This document shows, piece after piece, positions 24,991 to 33,951 of a stretch of 55,009 nt of DNA; positions within the stretch are counted from its first letter, which is position 1; each line of letters starts with the position of its first letter. The notes beneath the pieces are model-generated. The model was not told the origin of the DNA. It searched no databases and saw only the letters and a program-made list of their open reading frames with translations. A program made the translations under genes and the position numbers. This stretch comes from Lentisphaerae bacterium GWF2_44_16 (GTDB taxonomy: Bacteria > Verrucomicrobiota > Lentisphaeria > Victivallales > GWF2-45-14). The DNA lies in assembly GCA_001803225.1 (NCBI GenBank), contig MHBF01000100.1, forward strand, positions 725-55,733, written 5' to 3'.

Positions 24991-26925
24991 ATGAGTTCTG
25001 AAAAATCTAAAGAAGTTTTCCGGGAAAATTTCTCTTCTTATAAACCGGAGCAGATTATAAAAGCAGACCTTCTGGCGGATTGCTGGGGAAAATGGCGTCA
25101 GACATCGTATCATTACTCATGGAAAAGCGACAGGATACCAAACAGGTTCGTAACCACGTTTCCATGGCGGATAGTAAAAAATGGAAAACAGCAATTCCTT
25201 GAACAGCCTGAGGATTGGCCCAATGTGGTCGTCTGCACGGGCGACATATTATGGCGCGATTATGTTCTGAAAGTGAAATTAATCCCTCTTTCAAAACAAA
25301 GATGCGGAATTCTTTTCAGATACAGAAACAGCAGGGAAAATTATTATCTGGCGCTGGAAAATAATAACACTTTGAAACTCTTTAAACGCGCTGACGACAA
25401 TCTTGTCACATGTTATTCCGTGCCATTCAAGTACAAGCCTGAAAGCCCCGTTGACATCAAAGTCGAAGTTTTGGGAGAACACATCAAAATCCATACCGGA
25501 AGGGAATTACTGATAAACATCTGCGACAGCAGTTATCTGAGCGGCAAAATAGGACTGCGTACCGACGGCCCCGCAAGGTACGGCCTGATAAGTGTTAAAA
25601 TGAACATGGGTAAATACAATGACTATGAAGCAAACCGCAAAGCTGCCGCTTCTGGAATAAATCTCAAGAAAAAAAGAATTTCGGGCGCGAAACTCGTTAA
25701 ACGCATTCCGCTGAAAGTCGAAACCGATTACCTCCATATAGATGATATCAATAATGACGGAGAGAATGAAATAATCTTTATCAAACAGGAATGCCTTGGT
25801 GCCAATAATACACGTATTTCATGTTTGGGTGTAATGGATTTCGATGGAAAATCAATGTGGCAGATAGGAGAACCCCGCGAAAATAAATATCCCGTTCACG
25901 GTGATGTGGCATTCAATATTGGTGATATTGACGGAGACGGGAAAAAGGAAATAATAATAACCCAGGAGAAGATGATAAAGATACTGGACTCTTCCGGCGG
26001 CTCTGTCAAAAATGAAATCCCGACCCCGGGGACTGAATATGAAAAGAATATTACAGGAGATTCATTCCTGCTGGCTGACTTGAAGGGATGCGGAAGAAAA
26101 ACTGATATACTCTTAAAGGACCGCTACGAAAATATATGGGCCTATGACTCTAACCTTAAATTGCTGTGGCACCGCAAATTGAACACCGGACATTATCCAA
26201 GGGCCGCAGACATAAACGGAGACGGCAGAGAAGAAATAATGGCGGGTTACAGCATGCTTAATGCTGATGGCGAAACAATGTGGACTGTCCCGGGAGCCGA
26301 TCCGTTGAGAAACAGCTGGAAGGATTATCCTCACAGCGAACATGCCGACAGTATATGGATAGGACGTTTTACTGATGAAAAAAATGCCCGCATGCAGGTA
26401 GCGATAGCCGCGAGCGATATGGGGTTTTTACTTCTTGATGCCGAGACCGGTGAACTTTTATGCAGGAACAGGTGCGGACACGCGCAGAGCCTTGCTGTCG
26501 CCAAATTCAGAAAAGGTCTGGACGGACTTCAGTTTGCTGTAACAAACCTATGGGGAAATCCTGGAATAATTACTCTTTTTGACTGCCATGGCAACAGGCT
26601 GCTTGCAAGGGAATTTCCTCCTTTTGCAATAGTTCTTCCCGTAAACTGGACCGGTGACGGCGAAGCTCATATTTTTCTTCCCAGGCACAATGTTCTTTAT
26701 GATAAAGATTTGGAACCAGTTTTGCATTTCCCGGGAAAAATCAAGAGGAAAACTGTGCTGACCAGACCTGTGGCAAATGATTTTTTGAAAGCCGGAATTG
26801 ATCAGATAGCGCTTTCCGACGGTAAATGCATTGAGCTGTATATGCCGCAGAAATATTCTTCATCGGCAGAGATGAAACACGATACGGAAAATTTTAATGT
26901 CTACGGTGCTTTTTATTTGAAATAA
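24991..26925 (+). CDS. FG-GAP/rhamnogalacturonan lyase (PL11)-like propeller protein
   Basis: 644 aa. An N-terminal LamG/DUF1080-like beta-sandwich (about 15-205, including CGILFRYRNSRENYYLALEN) is followed by a beta-propeller-like region with calcium-loop motifs DINNDGENEI, DIDGDGKKEI and DINGDGREEI. Phrases such as AASDMGFLLLDAETGELL and VTNLWGNPGIITLFD recur in PL11-related proteins of Planctomycetes and Lentisphaerae. True PL11 enzymes cleave rhamnogalacturonan I, but the match here is partial and no catalytic assignment is made. No signal peptide is visible, although most relatives are secreted. AAAGGACAG precedes the ATG. First gene of a probable operon reaching 33951. Confidence 0.68.
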   Translation: MSSEKSKEVFRENFSSYKPEQIIKADLLADCWGKWRQTSYHYSWKSDRIPNRFVTTFPWRIVKNGKQQFLEQPEDWPNVVVCTGDILWRDYVLKVKLIPLSKQRCGILFRYRNSRENYYLALENNNTLKLFKRADDNLVTCYSVPFKYKPESPVDIKVEVLGEHIKIHTGRELLINICDSSYLSGKIGLRTDGPARYGLISVKMNMGKYNDYEANRKAAASGINLKKKRISGAKLVKRIPLKVETDYLHIDDINNDGENEIIFIKQECLGANNTRISCLGVMDFDGKSMWQIGEPRENKYPVHGDVAFNIGDIDGDGKKEIIITQEKMIKILDSSGGSVKNEIPTPGTEYEKNITGDSFLLADLKGCGRKTDILLKDRYENIWAYDSNLKLLWHRKLNTGHYPRAADINGDGREEIMAGYSMLNADGETMWTVPGADPLRNSWKDYPHSEHADSIWIGRFTDEKNARMQVAIAASDMGFLLLDAETGELLCRNRCGHAQSLAVAKFRKGLDGLQFAVTNLWGNPGIITLFDCHGNRLLAREFPPFAIVLPVNWTGDGEAHIFLPRHNVLYDKDLEPVLHFPGKIKRKTVLTRPVANDFLKAGIDQIALSDGKCIELYMPQKYSSSAEMKHDTENFNVYGAFYLK

Positions 26926-26956
26926 GATCAACTAATTAGAGGAAAGGATTCAGAAG

Positions 26957-29900
26957 ATGAAGAAAAATTTATTTTTAATGCCGTTGTTTTTATTATTCGC
27001 GTCAATCGGCGCATACTGCGAGAAACTCTCAATACCCCGGGAAAAGGCTTATCAGGACCTTAATTTCGGAACAGATCCGGGGGATTATAAAAGTTTTATC
27101 ATAAACCCGATTCCATCTGATTGGAAGGAAATGTCTCTCGATGGAATATGGAAATTCAAAAATATGCCGTTCAAGAAGAACAGCGAAAATCCTCTCGATG
27201 ATGAAGGAATGAAAAACGCTTTTTTTAAAAGCGGTTATGACGATAAATCATGGGAGGAAACAAAAGTTCCGTGGAGCTGGTATTTCAGACAGGATGGAAA
27301 AAGAGATGACAAATTATATACTAAAGGAAAACTCGGATGGTACAGGAGAAGCTTTGATTTAAATAAGGAACAGTTGTCCGGCAATAGAAGAGTGGTGCTT
27401 GACATAAGGCGCGCCGCTGATCAGGTGGATATATGGATAAACGGACAGAAGGCCGGAGAGCGGCATACAGGAAGATTTGACAGCTTTCAATATGATATCA
27501 CAGCGTTGCTTAAAGAAGGCAATAATACTATTGCGATAAGGGTATATGATTATGTGGGACATGAGAATTTTCGTCTTCGCAGAGCAGGGGGGCTTTACCA
27601 TCCGGTAAGACTCATTTTCACTCCATCTCAAATATACGGCAATAAATTAAAAATCACTTCTCATTTTGACAAAAAAGAAATTGAAATTGACGCTGAGCTT
27701 GTAAACAGTTCCGATAAAGCGCTGGACGTGAAGTTAACTGTGGAACTTGCCAACTGGGATGATAAGAAAATACAGGATAAAACAATTCTCAAAAGCGTTA
27801 CATTAGAACCCGGCAGGCATTGGGTGGAGCTTGGCAAAATAAAATTAAAAAATCCGGTGGGCTGGACTCCCGATAATCCGCATCTTTATTCCTTGAGATT
27901 AAACGATGAGAAGGGTAATTCCATAGCGTTTGCGCGTTTCGGTTTCAGGGATTTTCTTGCGAACGGCGACTGGCTTTATCTTAACGGGGAAAAATTCAAA
28001 CCCAGAGCTTTCACTTTTGACTACTGTACACAGAGTTCATCACCTTATTACATCGAAAAATTACTTCGTTATATGAAATCTCTCGGGATTAATATGATAA
28101 GGGTTCATTCCAAAACAGGCATTCCCCCAGAGACATTTTATCATCTTTGCGACTCGCTGGGAATAGTTCTCTATCATGATTGGTCGGGGCCTGCATATAC
28201 GGCGGCTTTTGATAAAAAATGGAAAGATACAATAATGGAAATGTGGCCTTCATACAAGGAGCACATACTTGATTACTACAGCCATCCATCGATATGCATG
28301 TGGTCTTTCGGAAATGAAATTTATGAAGGACATGAAGGCATATCATTCTGCGAGAAGCTTGACAGGCAATACGGGCTCGTAAAAGAAATAGACAAACAAA
28401 ACCGTCCGATATGCACCTCATCCGGCAGGCACACACTCGGGGCGGTAGAAGCGGGACTGATAAAAGAACGCACGGACGTGCTTGATGACCATCAGTACAA
28501 AGGCGCGGTCTGCGGTTCATGGCAGGCAAATATAGCACACATCAACGCGTATGCCGAAGCCGCGCTTAAAGCTTTTAAAACAGCAAAGCCCAAAATAGAC
28601 TGTGAATATGGAACACCCGGAGATGATATCAGATACAGGGCCATAACATTCTCCAAGGTTTATCCTGTTTTCAAGCTGGACCCGTCAAACCCGGAATTCA
28701 AAAAACAATATCTAAGTTTTCTCACGGACAAAAGCGCTGAAATCGGGGGTTTCATAAGAGGGAAAATGAATTATGCGTCTCCCCGCATATATGTAACCGA
28801 TGAAACTGAATGCAGAAGGCTTTACGGGGAAAAATATGTCAAACGCTTCGTTGAAATATACAGGAGGGCCGGGACAAAATGCATTGGCGGCCATACAAAC
28901 GCATCATGGTATGATCTGGTAAAGCACAGTCTTGCCAACGGAGGCACGAGTGCCTTTTACGGTATTCCCGGACCTATAGACGTAAAGAAAGACATATGGG
29001 TCAGTACGCCTCTGGCAAATACCCTCAAACGCATATATAGTCCGCTTCTGGTATCGGCAGGGGTTTTCAATCAGCATCCTGTTCCCGGCGCAAAAGAAAA
29101 AATTGATATATTCGTAACCAATGACTTGAATGAAAGCGCCGACTTCAAGGTAATACCTCAGATAAAGTTTGAAAATGAAAAGCCAATAGTTTTTCCGGCC
29201 ATCGAATTCGGCAAACTTCAAGGAATGGAGCAGAAGTCCCTGGATTTTTCTTATAACGTTCCGGCAGCCACACAAACAAAACGAGGAAATCTTGAGTTGT
29301 TCCTTTTTAAAAACGGCAAAAGAGTTAATGACAACCTTTATCCGCTTACAATAGCGGCGGAAAATAAAAATGTTGTTAATGCCAATAACGAAGCAGCCTT
29401 GTATGACAGTGCCGAAACTTTATTCAAAGGCCTTGTCAAAGATACCACGACAAGGGCCTTGAAGAGTCTGGGAATTAAAGTTCAGAACATTTCCACTTTT
29501 GACGATATTGAAAAATATAAGTACATCATAATTGGAACAAGCAGCTTCGATAAAAAACTGATTGACGCAGGGGAAAAGATTTACAACTGGGTGAAAAAAG
29601 GAGGAAAACTTCTCTGCTTTGAACAGAATTTCTGCGGGAAAATACCATTCTATCCTAATTACAGCATAACGGCAGGGACTCCTTCGACGTATGTTTCACT
29701 TTCCGTAATAAATCATCCTGTCTTCAATGGCCTTGCGCAGGAGGATTTCGATTCATGGGCGGGATACGAAGGGACTATGTTTGATTATGCCCTTATGCCG
29801 CTTAATGAAGGATTTGTCGCTGTGTCTCCTACGGCCTCTCAAAACGATATAGAAAGTATCAAGCCTGTACTTGCCGACGTAAAACTTGGCAAAGGAGAAA

Positions 29901-30664
29901 TAATATTCTCTCAGATATCGGCAACAAAAAGGATAAATACTGATTCCGTATCGCGGGCTTATCTTAAAAACATCCTGGATTATTTCATGGCAGACGGAGT
30001 TCAGAAATTCGCATACGAACTTCCGGAAGAGGCTTTGTCAAAGCCCCTTTATGTAGAGGATAAAGACGCTTTTATGGTTGACCTCCGCAAATTCGCCAAC
30101 AGGAGTTTCAGGGACGACACTCCGGCAGGAGACAAGCAGGGCGGATGGGCGGATTACGGCCCCTCTGATTTCAGGGATTTAACTCCCGGCACACAAAGAT
30201 ATGCCGGTGTGCCTTTCAATATAATCGACCCTGAGAAAAACAACGGTAACGGATGCATTGTCATGAAAGGCAAAAACCGTGATTACTTCCCGGATAAAAT
30301 AAAAGGAATTCCAGTTGACGCCAAGCTTAACGTCATATACCTCCTTCATACCGCAATGTATGCTAAACCGGGCAATTCCGTAAAATATACCTTCAATTAC
30401 AAGAACGGGGAAAAACGGGAATTCATAGCCACGACCGAAAAGGATATTCCTGACTGGCATAATCCCAAAAACAGACAGAACGCCATAGTCGCCCTGAATC
30501 TCAAGAATAAAGGATTATACCTGACGGAATTCATAAATCCGCTGCCTAAGGTGCCTGTCAAAACAATTGATATTGAATCCTATGGAGAATCCATACCAAT
30601 AATCCTCGCTATAACCGGCAAAAAGCGTTTTGACTCGGTAATCGCCGGGGTCGGAGAGGAATAA
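26957..30664 (+). CDS. Secreted GH2 beta-galactosidase/beta-glucuronidase-like enzyme
   Basis: 1235 aa. Signal peptide about 1-21. Sugar-binding domain about 60-225 (LDGIWKFKN, GWYRRSF, VDIWINGQKAG), Ig-like domain about 226-330, TIM barrel about 335-700 with acid/base E454 (MWSFGNEIYEG) and nucleophile E550 (KIDCEYGTPG). Next come a GATase1-like domain (about 840-1010) homologous to that of the 18621 gene and an extra C-terminal beta-rich domain (about 1030-1235). It is larger than E. coli LacZ because of these additions. It hydrolyses a beta-linked terminal sugar in the periplasm or outside; galactoside versus glucuronide is undecided. AGAGGAAAGG precedes the ATG. Confidence 0.88.
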   Translation: MKKNLFLMPLFLLFASIGAYCEKLSIPREKAYQDLNFGTDPGDYKSFIINPIPSDWKEMSLDGIWKFKNMPFKKNSENPLDDEGMKNAFFKSGYDDKSWEETKVPWSWYFRQDGKRDDKLYTKGKLGWYRRSFDLNKEQLSGNRRVVLDIRRAADQVDIWINGQKAGERHTGRFDSFQYDITALLKEGNNTIAIRVYDYVGHENFRLRRAGGLYHPVRLIFTPSQIYGNKLKITSHFDKKEIEIDAELVNSSDKALDVKLTVELANWDDKKIQDKTILKSVTLEPGRHWVELGKIKLKNPVGWTPDNPHLYSLRLNDEKGNSIAFARFGFRDFLANGDWLYLNGEKFKPRAFTFDYCTQSSSPYYIEKLLRYMKSLGINMIRVHSKTGIPPETFYHLCDSLGIVLYHDWSGPAYTAAFDKKWKDTIMEMWPSYKEHILDYYSHPSICMWSFGNEIYEGHEGISFCEKLDRQYGLVKEIDKQNRPICTSSGRHTLGAVEAGLIKERTDVLDDHQYKGAVCGSWQANIAHINAYAEAALKAFKTAKPKIDCEYGTPGDDIRYRAITFSKVYPVFKLDPSNPEFKKQYLSFLTDKSAEIGGFIRGKMNYASPRIYVTDETECRRLYGEKYVKRFVEIYRRAGTKCIGGHTNASWYDLVKHSLANGGTSAFYGIPGPIDVKKDIWVSTPLANTLKRIYSPLLVSAGVFNQHPVPGAKEKIDIFVTNDLNESADFKVIPQIKFENEKPIVFPAIEFGKLQGMEQKSLDFSYNVPAATQTKRGNLELFLFKNGKRVNDNLYPLTIAAENKNVVNANNEAALYDSAETLFKGLVKDTTTRALKSLGIKVQNISTFDDIEKYKYIIIGTSSFDKKLIDAGEKIYNWVKKGGKLLCFEQNFCGKIPFYPNYSITAGTPSTYVSLSVINHPVFNGLAQEDFDSWAGYEGTMFDYALMPLNEGFVAVSPTASQNDIESIKPVLADVKLGKGEIIFSQISATKRINTDSVSRAYLKNILDYFMADGVQKFAYELPEEALSKPLYVEDKDAFMVDLRKFANRSFRDDTPAGDKQGGWADYGPSDFRDLTPGTQRYAGVPFNIIDPEKNNGNGCIVMKGKNRDYFPDKIKGIPVDAKLNVIYLLHTAMYAKPGNSVKYTFNYKNGEKREFIATTEKDIPDWHNPKNRQNAIVALNLKNKGLYLTEFINPLPKVPVKTIDIESYGESIPIILAITGKKRFDSVIAGVGEE

Positions 30665-31471
30665 ATGAAACTAAACTCTATTTCGACATTAATCGTATCC
30701 ATCTGTTTTCTCGCGTCAGTCCATGCGGGAAACGAATGGATGGAGTACCCGGGCGGATTTGAATACAAGAGTAAAAATCTTTCATACAAGATAGGAAATG
30801 ATGGCACTTTCAACAATCTGAAAGACGCAGACGGTATTCTTCTCGTAAAAAATGTCTACATCATGGGAGATTATGTATTCCAAGGTGAAAAACATGACAC
30901 AAGACTTTTTCAGACAGCCTGTAAAGGGGGCCCGCTGAAAGTCTCAGGAGGCGGGAACATATACCAGATACACAAAGAGGGGTATATCGGAAGCAAAATC
31001 TATGAAAAAGCCGTCAGATTCTCGGAGAACGCAAGTATCTCATCCGATAAGATAATCATGGAATGCGAAGTGGAATATCTAGTGGAGCTTTCCTCGAAAA
31101 GGTGTACTCCTTTCTGGACCATCATCAATATTCCGGTTGAGACTTTCAGAAATAAAGGATATGGAACTAAAGAGAAAAATGGCAAATCAACTTTGAGCGT
31201 TTTCCCGGAACTTTACTCAGGCAAAGCCACTGTAGCTTCAAGATTGAAAGAGCTGATAATAGTTCAGGGAAACTATCATCTCACGATAAGAAGCAATGAC
31301 GAAGATACTTTCTTTCTGATATCCGATCCGCGCAGTTACGATGCTAAAAGCGATGTACTCAGAATAGATATAGGAAAAACACTTCCCTATATCAATACCC
31401 CGCGCACTTTTGCGCCTGGAGCAAAGTTCAAATGGTCTTTTGAAATATCATTTACTGAAATAAAAGATTGA
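30665..31471 (+). CDS. Secreted protein, unknown function, in glycan operon
   Basis: 268 aa with a signal peptide (about 1-20, cut near VHAG). The mature protein is rich in beta-like stretches (FEYKSKNLSYKIGNDGTF, YHLTIRSNDEDTFFLI) and ends in WSFEISFTEIKD, which suggests a beta-sandwich of the galactose-mutarotase or lyase-accessory kind. No family can be named. Its ATG follows the GH2 stop codon with no gap (TAAATG), with GGAGAGG upstream inside the GH2 gene, so the two are translationally coupled. A role in binding or trimming the same glycan is inferred. Confidence 0.72.
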   Translation: MKLNSISTLIVSICFLASVHAGNEWMEYPGGFEYKSKNLSYKIGNDGTFNNLKDADGILLVKNVYIMGDYVFQGEKHDTRLFQTACKGGPLKVSGGGNIYQIHKEGYIGSKIYEKAVRFSENASISSDKIIMECEVEYLVELSSKRCTPFWTIINIPVETFRNKGYGTKEKNGKSTLSVFPELYSGKATVASRLKELIIVQGNYHLTIRSNDEDTFFLISDPRSYDAKSDVLRIDIGKTLPYINTPRTFAPGAKFKWSFEISFTEIKD

Positions 31472-31485
31472 CAAGAAAGAGAAAT

Positions 31486-33951
31486 ATGAAATCCAATGAT
31501 GTCCTGCTGCTGCCTCAGCCGCAAGTTGTAAAACTGAAAAGAACAGACACTCCTTGTCCAGGAATATCCGCAGTGAATATCGCTGATGATTTTCAGGATA
31601 TAATCTTTCATAAGGCATCATCCCTGATTGACAAAAACAGAAAAGGCAGAACGCTTTTCATACGAAAAAACGTAAAACTCACCCGCAATGATGAATATCA
31701 CATTGATTTCAGTAATGACAAGATAATACTGGAAGCAAAAGACCCGCGCTCTGCGTTCTGCGGTATCTGTACACTGGCGGATATCAGCAGGAAATACACC
31801 TTGGACTTCGATGGAAGCGTTTCAGACTGGGCTGATCTTGAAATGAGAATACTTATGATAGACCTCAAGAGATTGGATTGGAATTTTAATTATCTCCTTG
31901 AGATGGTGGAACGGGCCGCACTGAAAAAGATAAATTATATTATGATTGAATATGAAGATAAATTCAGATATGATTTCTGCGACAAGATAGCGATTAAGTC
32001 TGCTTTGACAAAGCGGCAGGTAAGAACATTGAATGAAAAAGCCGCGGAAAATTTTATTGAGATAATCCCATTGGTACAATCGCTGGCACATTATGAATAC
32101 CTTCTGAAGTACAATAAATACGAACATTTGCGGGAAAATTCCGATATGACGTCGCAGGCATGTCCCATGCATCCTGAAACATTGGAACTCTTCAAAAAAA
32201 TGGCTTCGGAAGTTATCGAACTCCATCCGTCCAAATATTTTCACATAGGCGGCGATGAGCCATTCCTCTTAGGCACATGTCCGAAATGCTCGGCGGAGGC
32301 AAAGAGAACGGGGCCCGGGAAACTCTACACTTCATATATGAACAAGGTCATAGACTGGATTGTAAAAGAAAAAGGAAAGAAACCTCTTATATGGGCAGAC
32401 ATACTTCTGCATCACGATGACGCGGCCGAAACATGCAGTAAAGAAGCAATAGCGGTGGATTGGAGTTATCAACCCAAATCAGGACGTTCAGATATTATAC
32501 GCTTCAATAAAGCTGGCATAAGTCGCCTGGATTATGAAGCATATAAGAATAAACTTACAGCGGCAGAACGCGGAAAATATGACAAATATCTTAAAACGGA
32601 CCATAAGAAGAAAAATTTTGCCAGCCTTCCCTTCGGCCCGTATCTTAAAGAGAAAGGCTTCGAGGTAATCGGAGGGAGTCATATAGGTTTCACCGCCAAT
32701 GTACTGACACACACAGAAGCCGCGATCACGAACAGCCTGAAAGGTAATCTTGCAACCTACTGGGCATCCGCAAATTCAATGAGGCCGCCCTATTCAATTT
32801 ATGAAACCCGCTGGGCGGGCATTTGCATGCTTGCCGCGTCCGGATGGAATGCCGGATATGAATCTGAAAAAAAATCTTCATTCATTAAAAGATTTTCAAT
32901 ACTCGAATATGGAACAGAAAAGGCATTGGACGCGATTTGCGGCCTTGATGACGTCTCAGATATGATTCCGCCCAATGATAACAACGAAAAAGACAAAAAA
33001 TATTTCTCTCATATCCTTAAAGCCTGTGCCAATAAAAAAGAAATTATAAAGGCATCAAAAGGCAAGGACACTGAAATACTTTTTTCATTTATTGAGAAAA
33101 TACTGCTCGAAAAAGAACTTTATAATTTCAAGAATAAAAGACTCAAAAGCCCGTTGCTTGCGAAGAACTCCTTTAAGAAAATAGACATATCAGCATCATG
33201 CAATATGCGGTTTTCAAATACTGAAAAATATCCCGGATGGTCGAAAAATGAAAATAACGACCTGAGATATTTTCCCAAAGGCAATGTCTGTTTTGACGGA
33301 ATACCTTACCGGCTGATAAAAGATAAAGACAACGGCAATAATTCTGTAATATTTGCCGGAAAATATTTCAGAAAAGAGGGTTATCCCGAGAAAGTGGAAA
33401 ATATAACAATTGGAGAAAAGGCTGAGGCAATATGTTTTCTGCACGGAGCAATCGAAGGCATTCACAAGGATGGTCATTACGGGAAGTATATAATCAATTA
33501 TGAAGATTCCTGCACCGAAACAATTAATCTGCGTTACCGCAAAAATATCGGAGAATGGTGGAACATAAAAGATATAGAGGACGCCAATATCGCATGCAGC
33601 TGCAAGACCGCGTTCAGCAAAACCGTGAAAGTAGGTCTTTTCAATTATGTGCATTACTGCAAATATCCCGGGAAGAAAATAAGCAGCGTTGATTTCATAT
33701 GTGAATCACAATCGTTGATCGCATTGTGCGGATTGACTATCATGCGAAGGCAGAAAAACAGCAAGGCAAGAATAAGTCTCTCAAGAGAAATAAAAACGCT
33801 TAAAGTGAAATTCCGGAAATTGAAACTGAAAATGATAAAACAGCTGGGCACGTACCTGGGAACGAAAAGTATCCCGGAGACTGTGTCAATAGCGTTTGAT
33901 TATAACATCAAATACCTGGACAGGCTGAAGAAAATAATTTTTCAGGACTAA
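31486..33951 (+). CDS. Glycoside hydrolase family 20 beta-N-acetylhexosaminidase
   Basis: 821 aa. Small N-terminal GH20b-like domain (about 1-105), then the TIM barrel (about 110-460) with the catalytic Asp-Glu pair D257-E258 in FHIGGDEPFLLG and PLVQSLAHYEYLLK upstream. The C-terminal 350 residues are an additional beta-rich domain without assignment. GH20 enzymes release terminal GlcNAc or GalNAc by substrate-assisted catalysis. ATG 31486 (AAGAAAGAGAA upstream) is preferred to the TTG at 31468 that overlaps the previous stop. There is no signal peptide, so it should act on imported oligosaccharides. Its stop overlaps that of the convergent gene by 4 bases. Confidence 0.86.
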   Translation: MKSNDVLLLPQPQVVKLKRTDTPCPGISAVNIADDFQDIIFHKASSLIDKNRKGRTLFIRKNVKLTRNDEYHIDFSNDKIILEAKDPRSAFCGICTLADISRKYTLDFDGSVSDWADLEMRILMIDLKRLDWNFNYLLEMVERAALKKINYIMIEYEDKFRYDFCDKIAIKSALTKRQVRTLNEKAAENFIEIIPLVQSLAHYEYLLKYNKYEHLRENSDMTSQACPMHPETLELFKKMASEVIELHPSKYFHIGGDEPFLLGTCPKCSAEAKRTGPGKLYTSYMNKVIDWIVKEKGKKPLIWADILLHHDDAAETCSKEAIAVDWSYQPKSGRSDIIRFNKAGISRLDYEAYKNKLTAAERGKYDKYLKTDHKKKNFASLPFGPYLKEKGFEVIGGSHIGFTANVLTHTEAAITNSLKGNLATYWASANSMRPPYSIYETRWAGICMLAASGWNAGYESEKKSSFIKRFSILEYGTEKALDAICGLDDVSDMIPPNDNNEKDKKYFSHILKACANKKEIIKASKGKDTEILFSFIEKILLEKELYNFKNKRLKSPLLAKNSFKKIDISASCNMRFSNTEKYPGWSKNENNDLRYFPKGNVCFDGIPYRLIKDKDNGNNSVIFAGKYFRKEGYPEKVENITIGEKAEAICFLHGAIEGIHKDGHYGKYIINYEDSCTETINLRYRKNIGEWWNIKDIEDANIACSCKTAFSKTVKVGLFNYVHYCKYPGKKISSVDFICESQSLIALCGLTIMRRQKNSKARISLSREIKTLKVKFRKLKLKMIKQLGTYLGTKSIPETVSIAFDYNIKYLDRLKKIIFQD

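Noticed and set aside
28089-28538. 149-residue minus-strand ORF inside the GH2 gene
   Set aside because: It lies fully inside a gene with catalytic motifs on the other strand.
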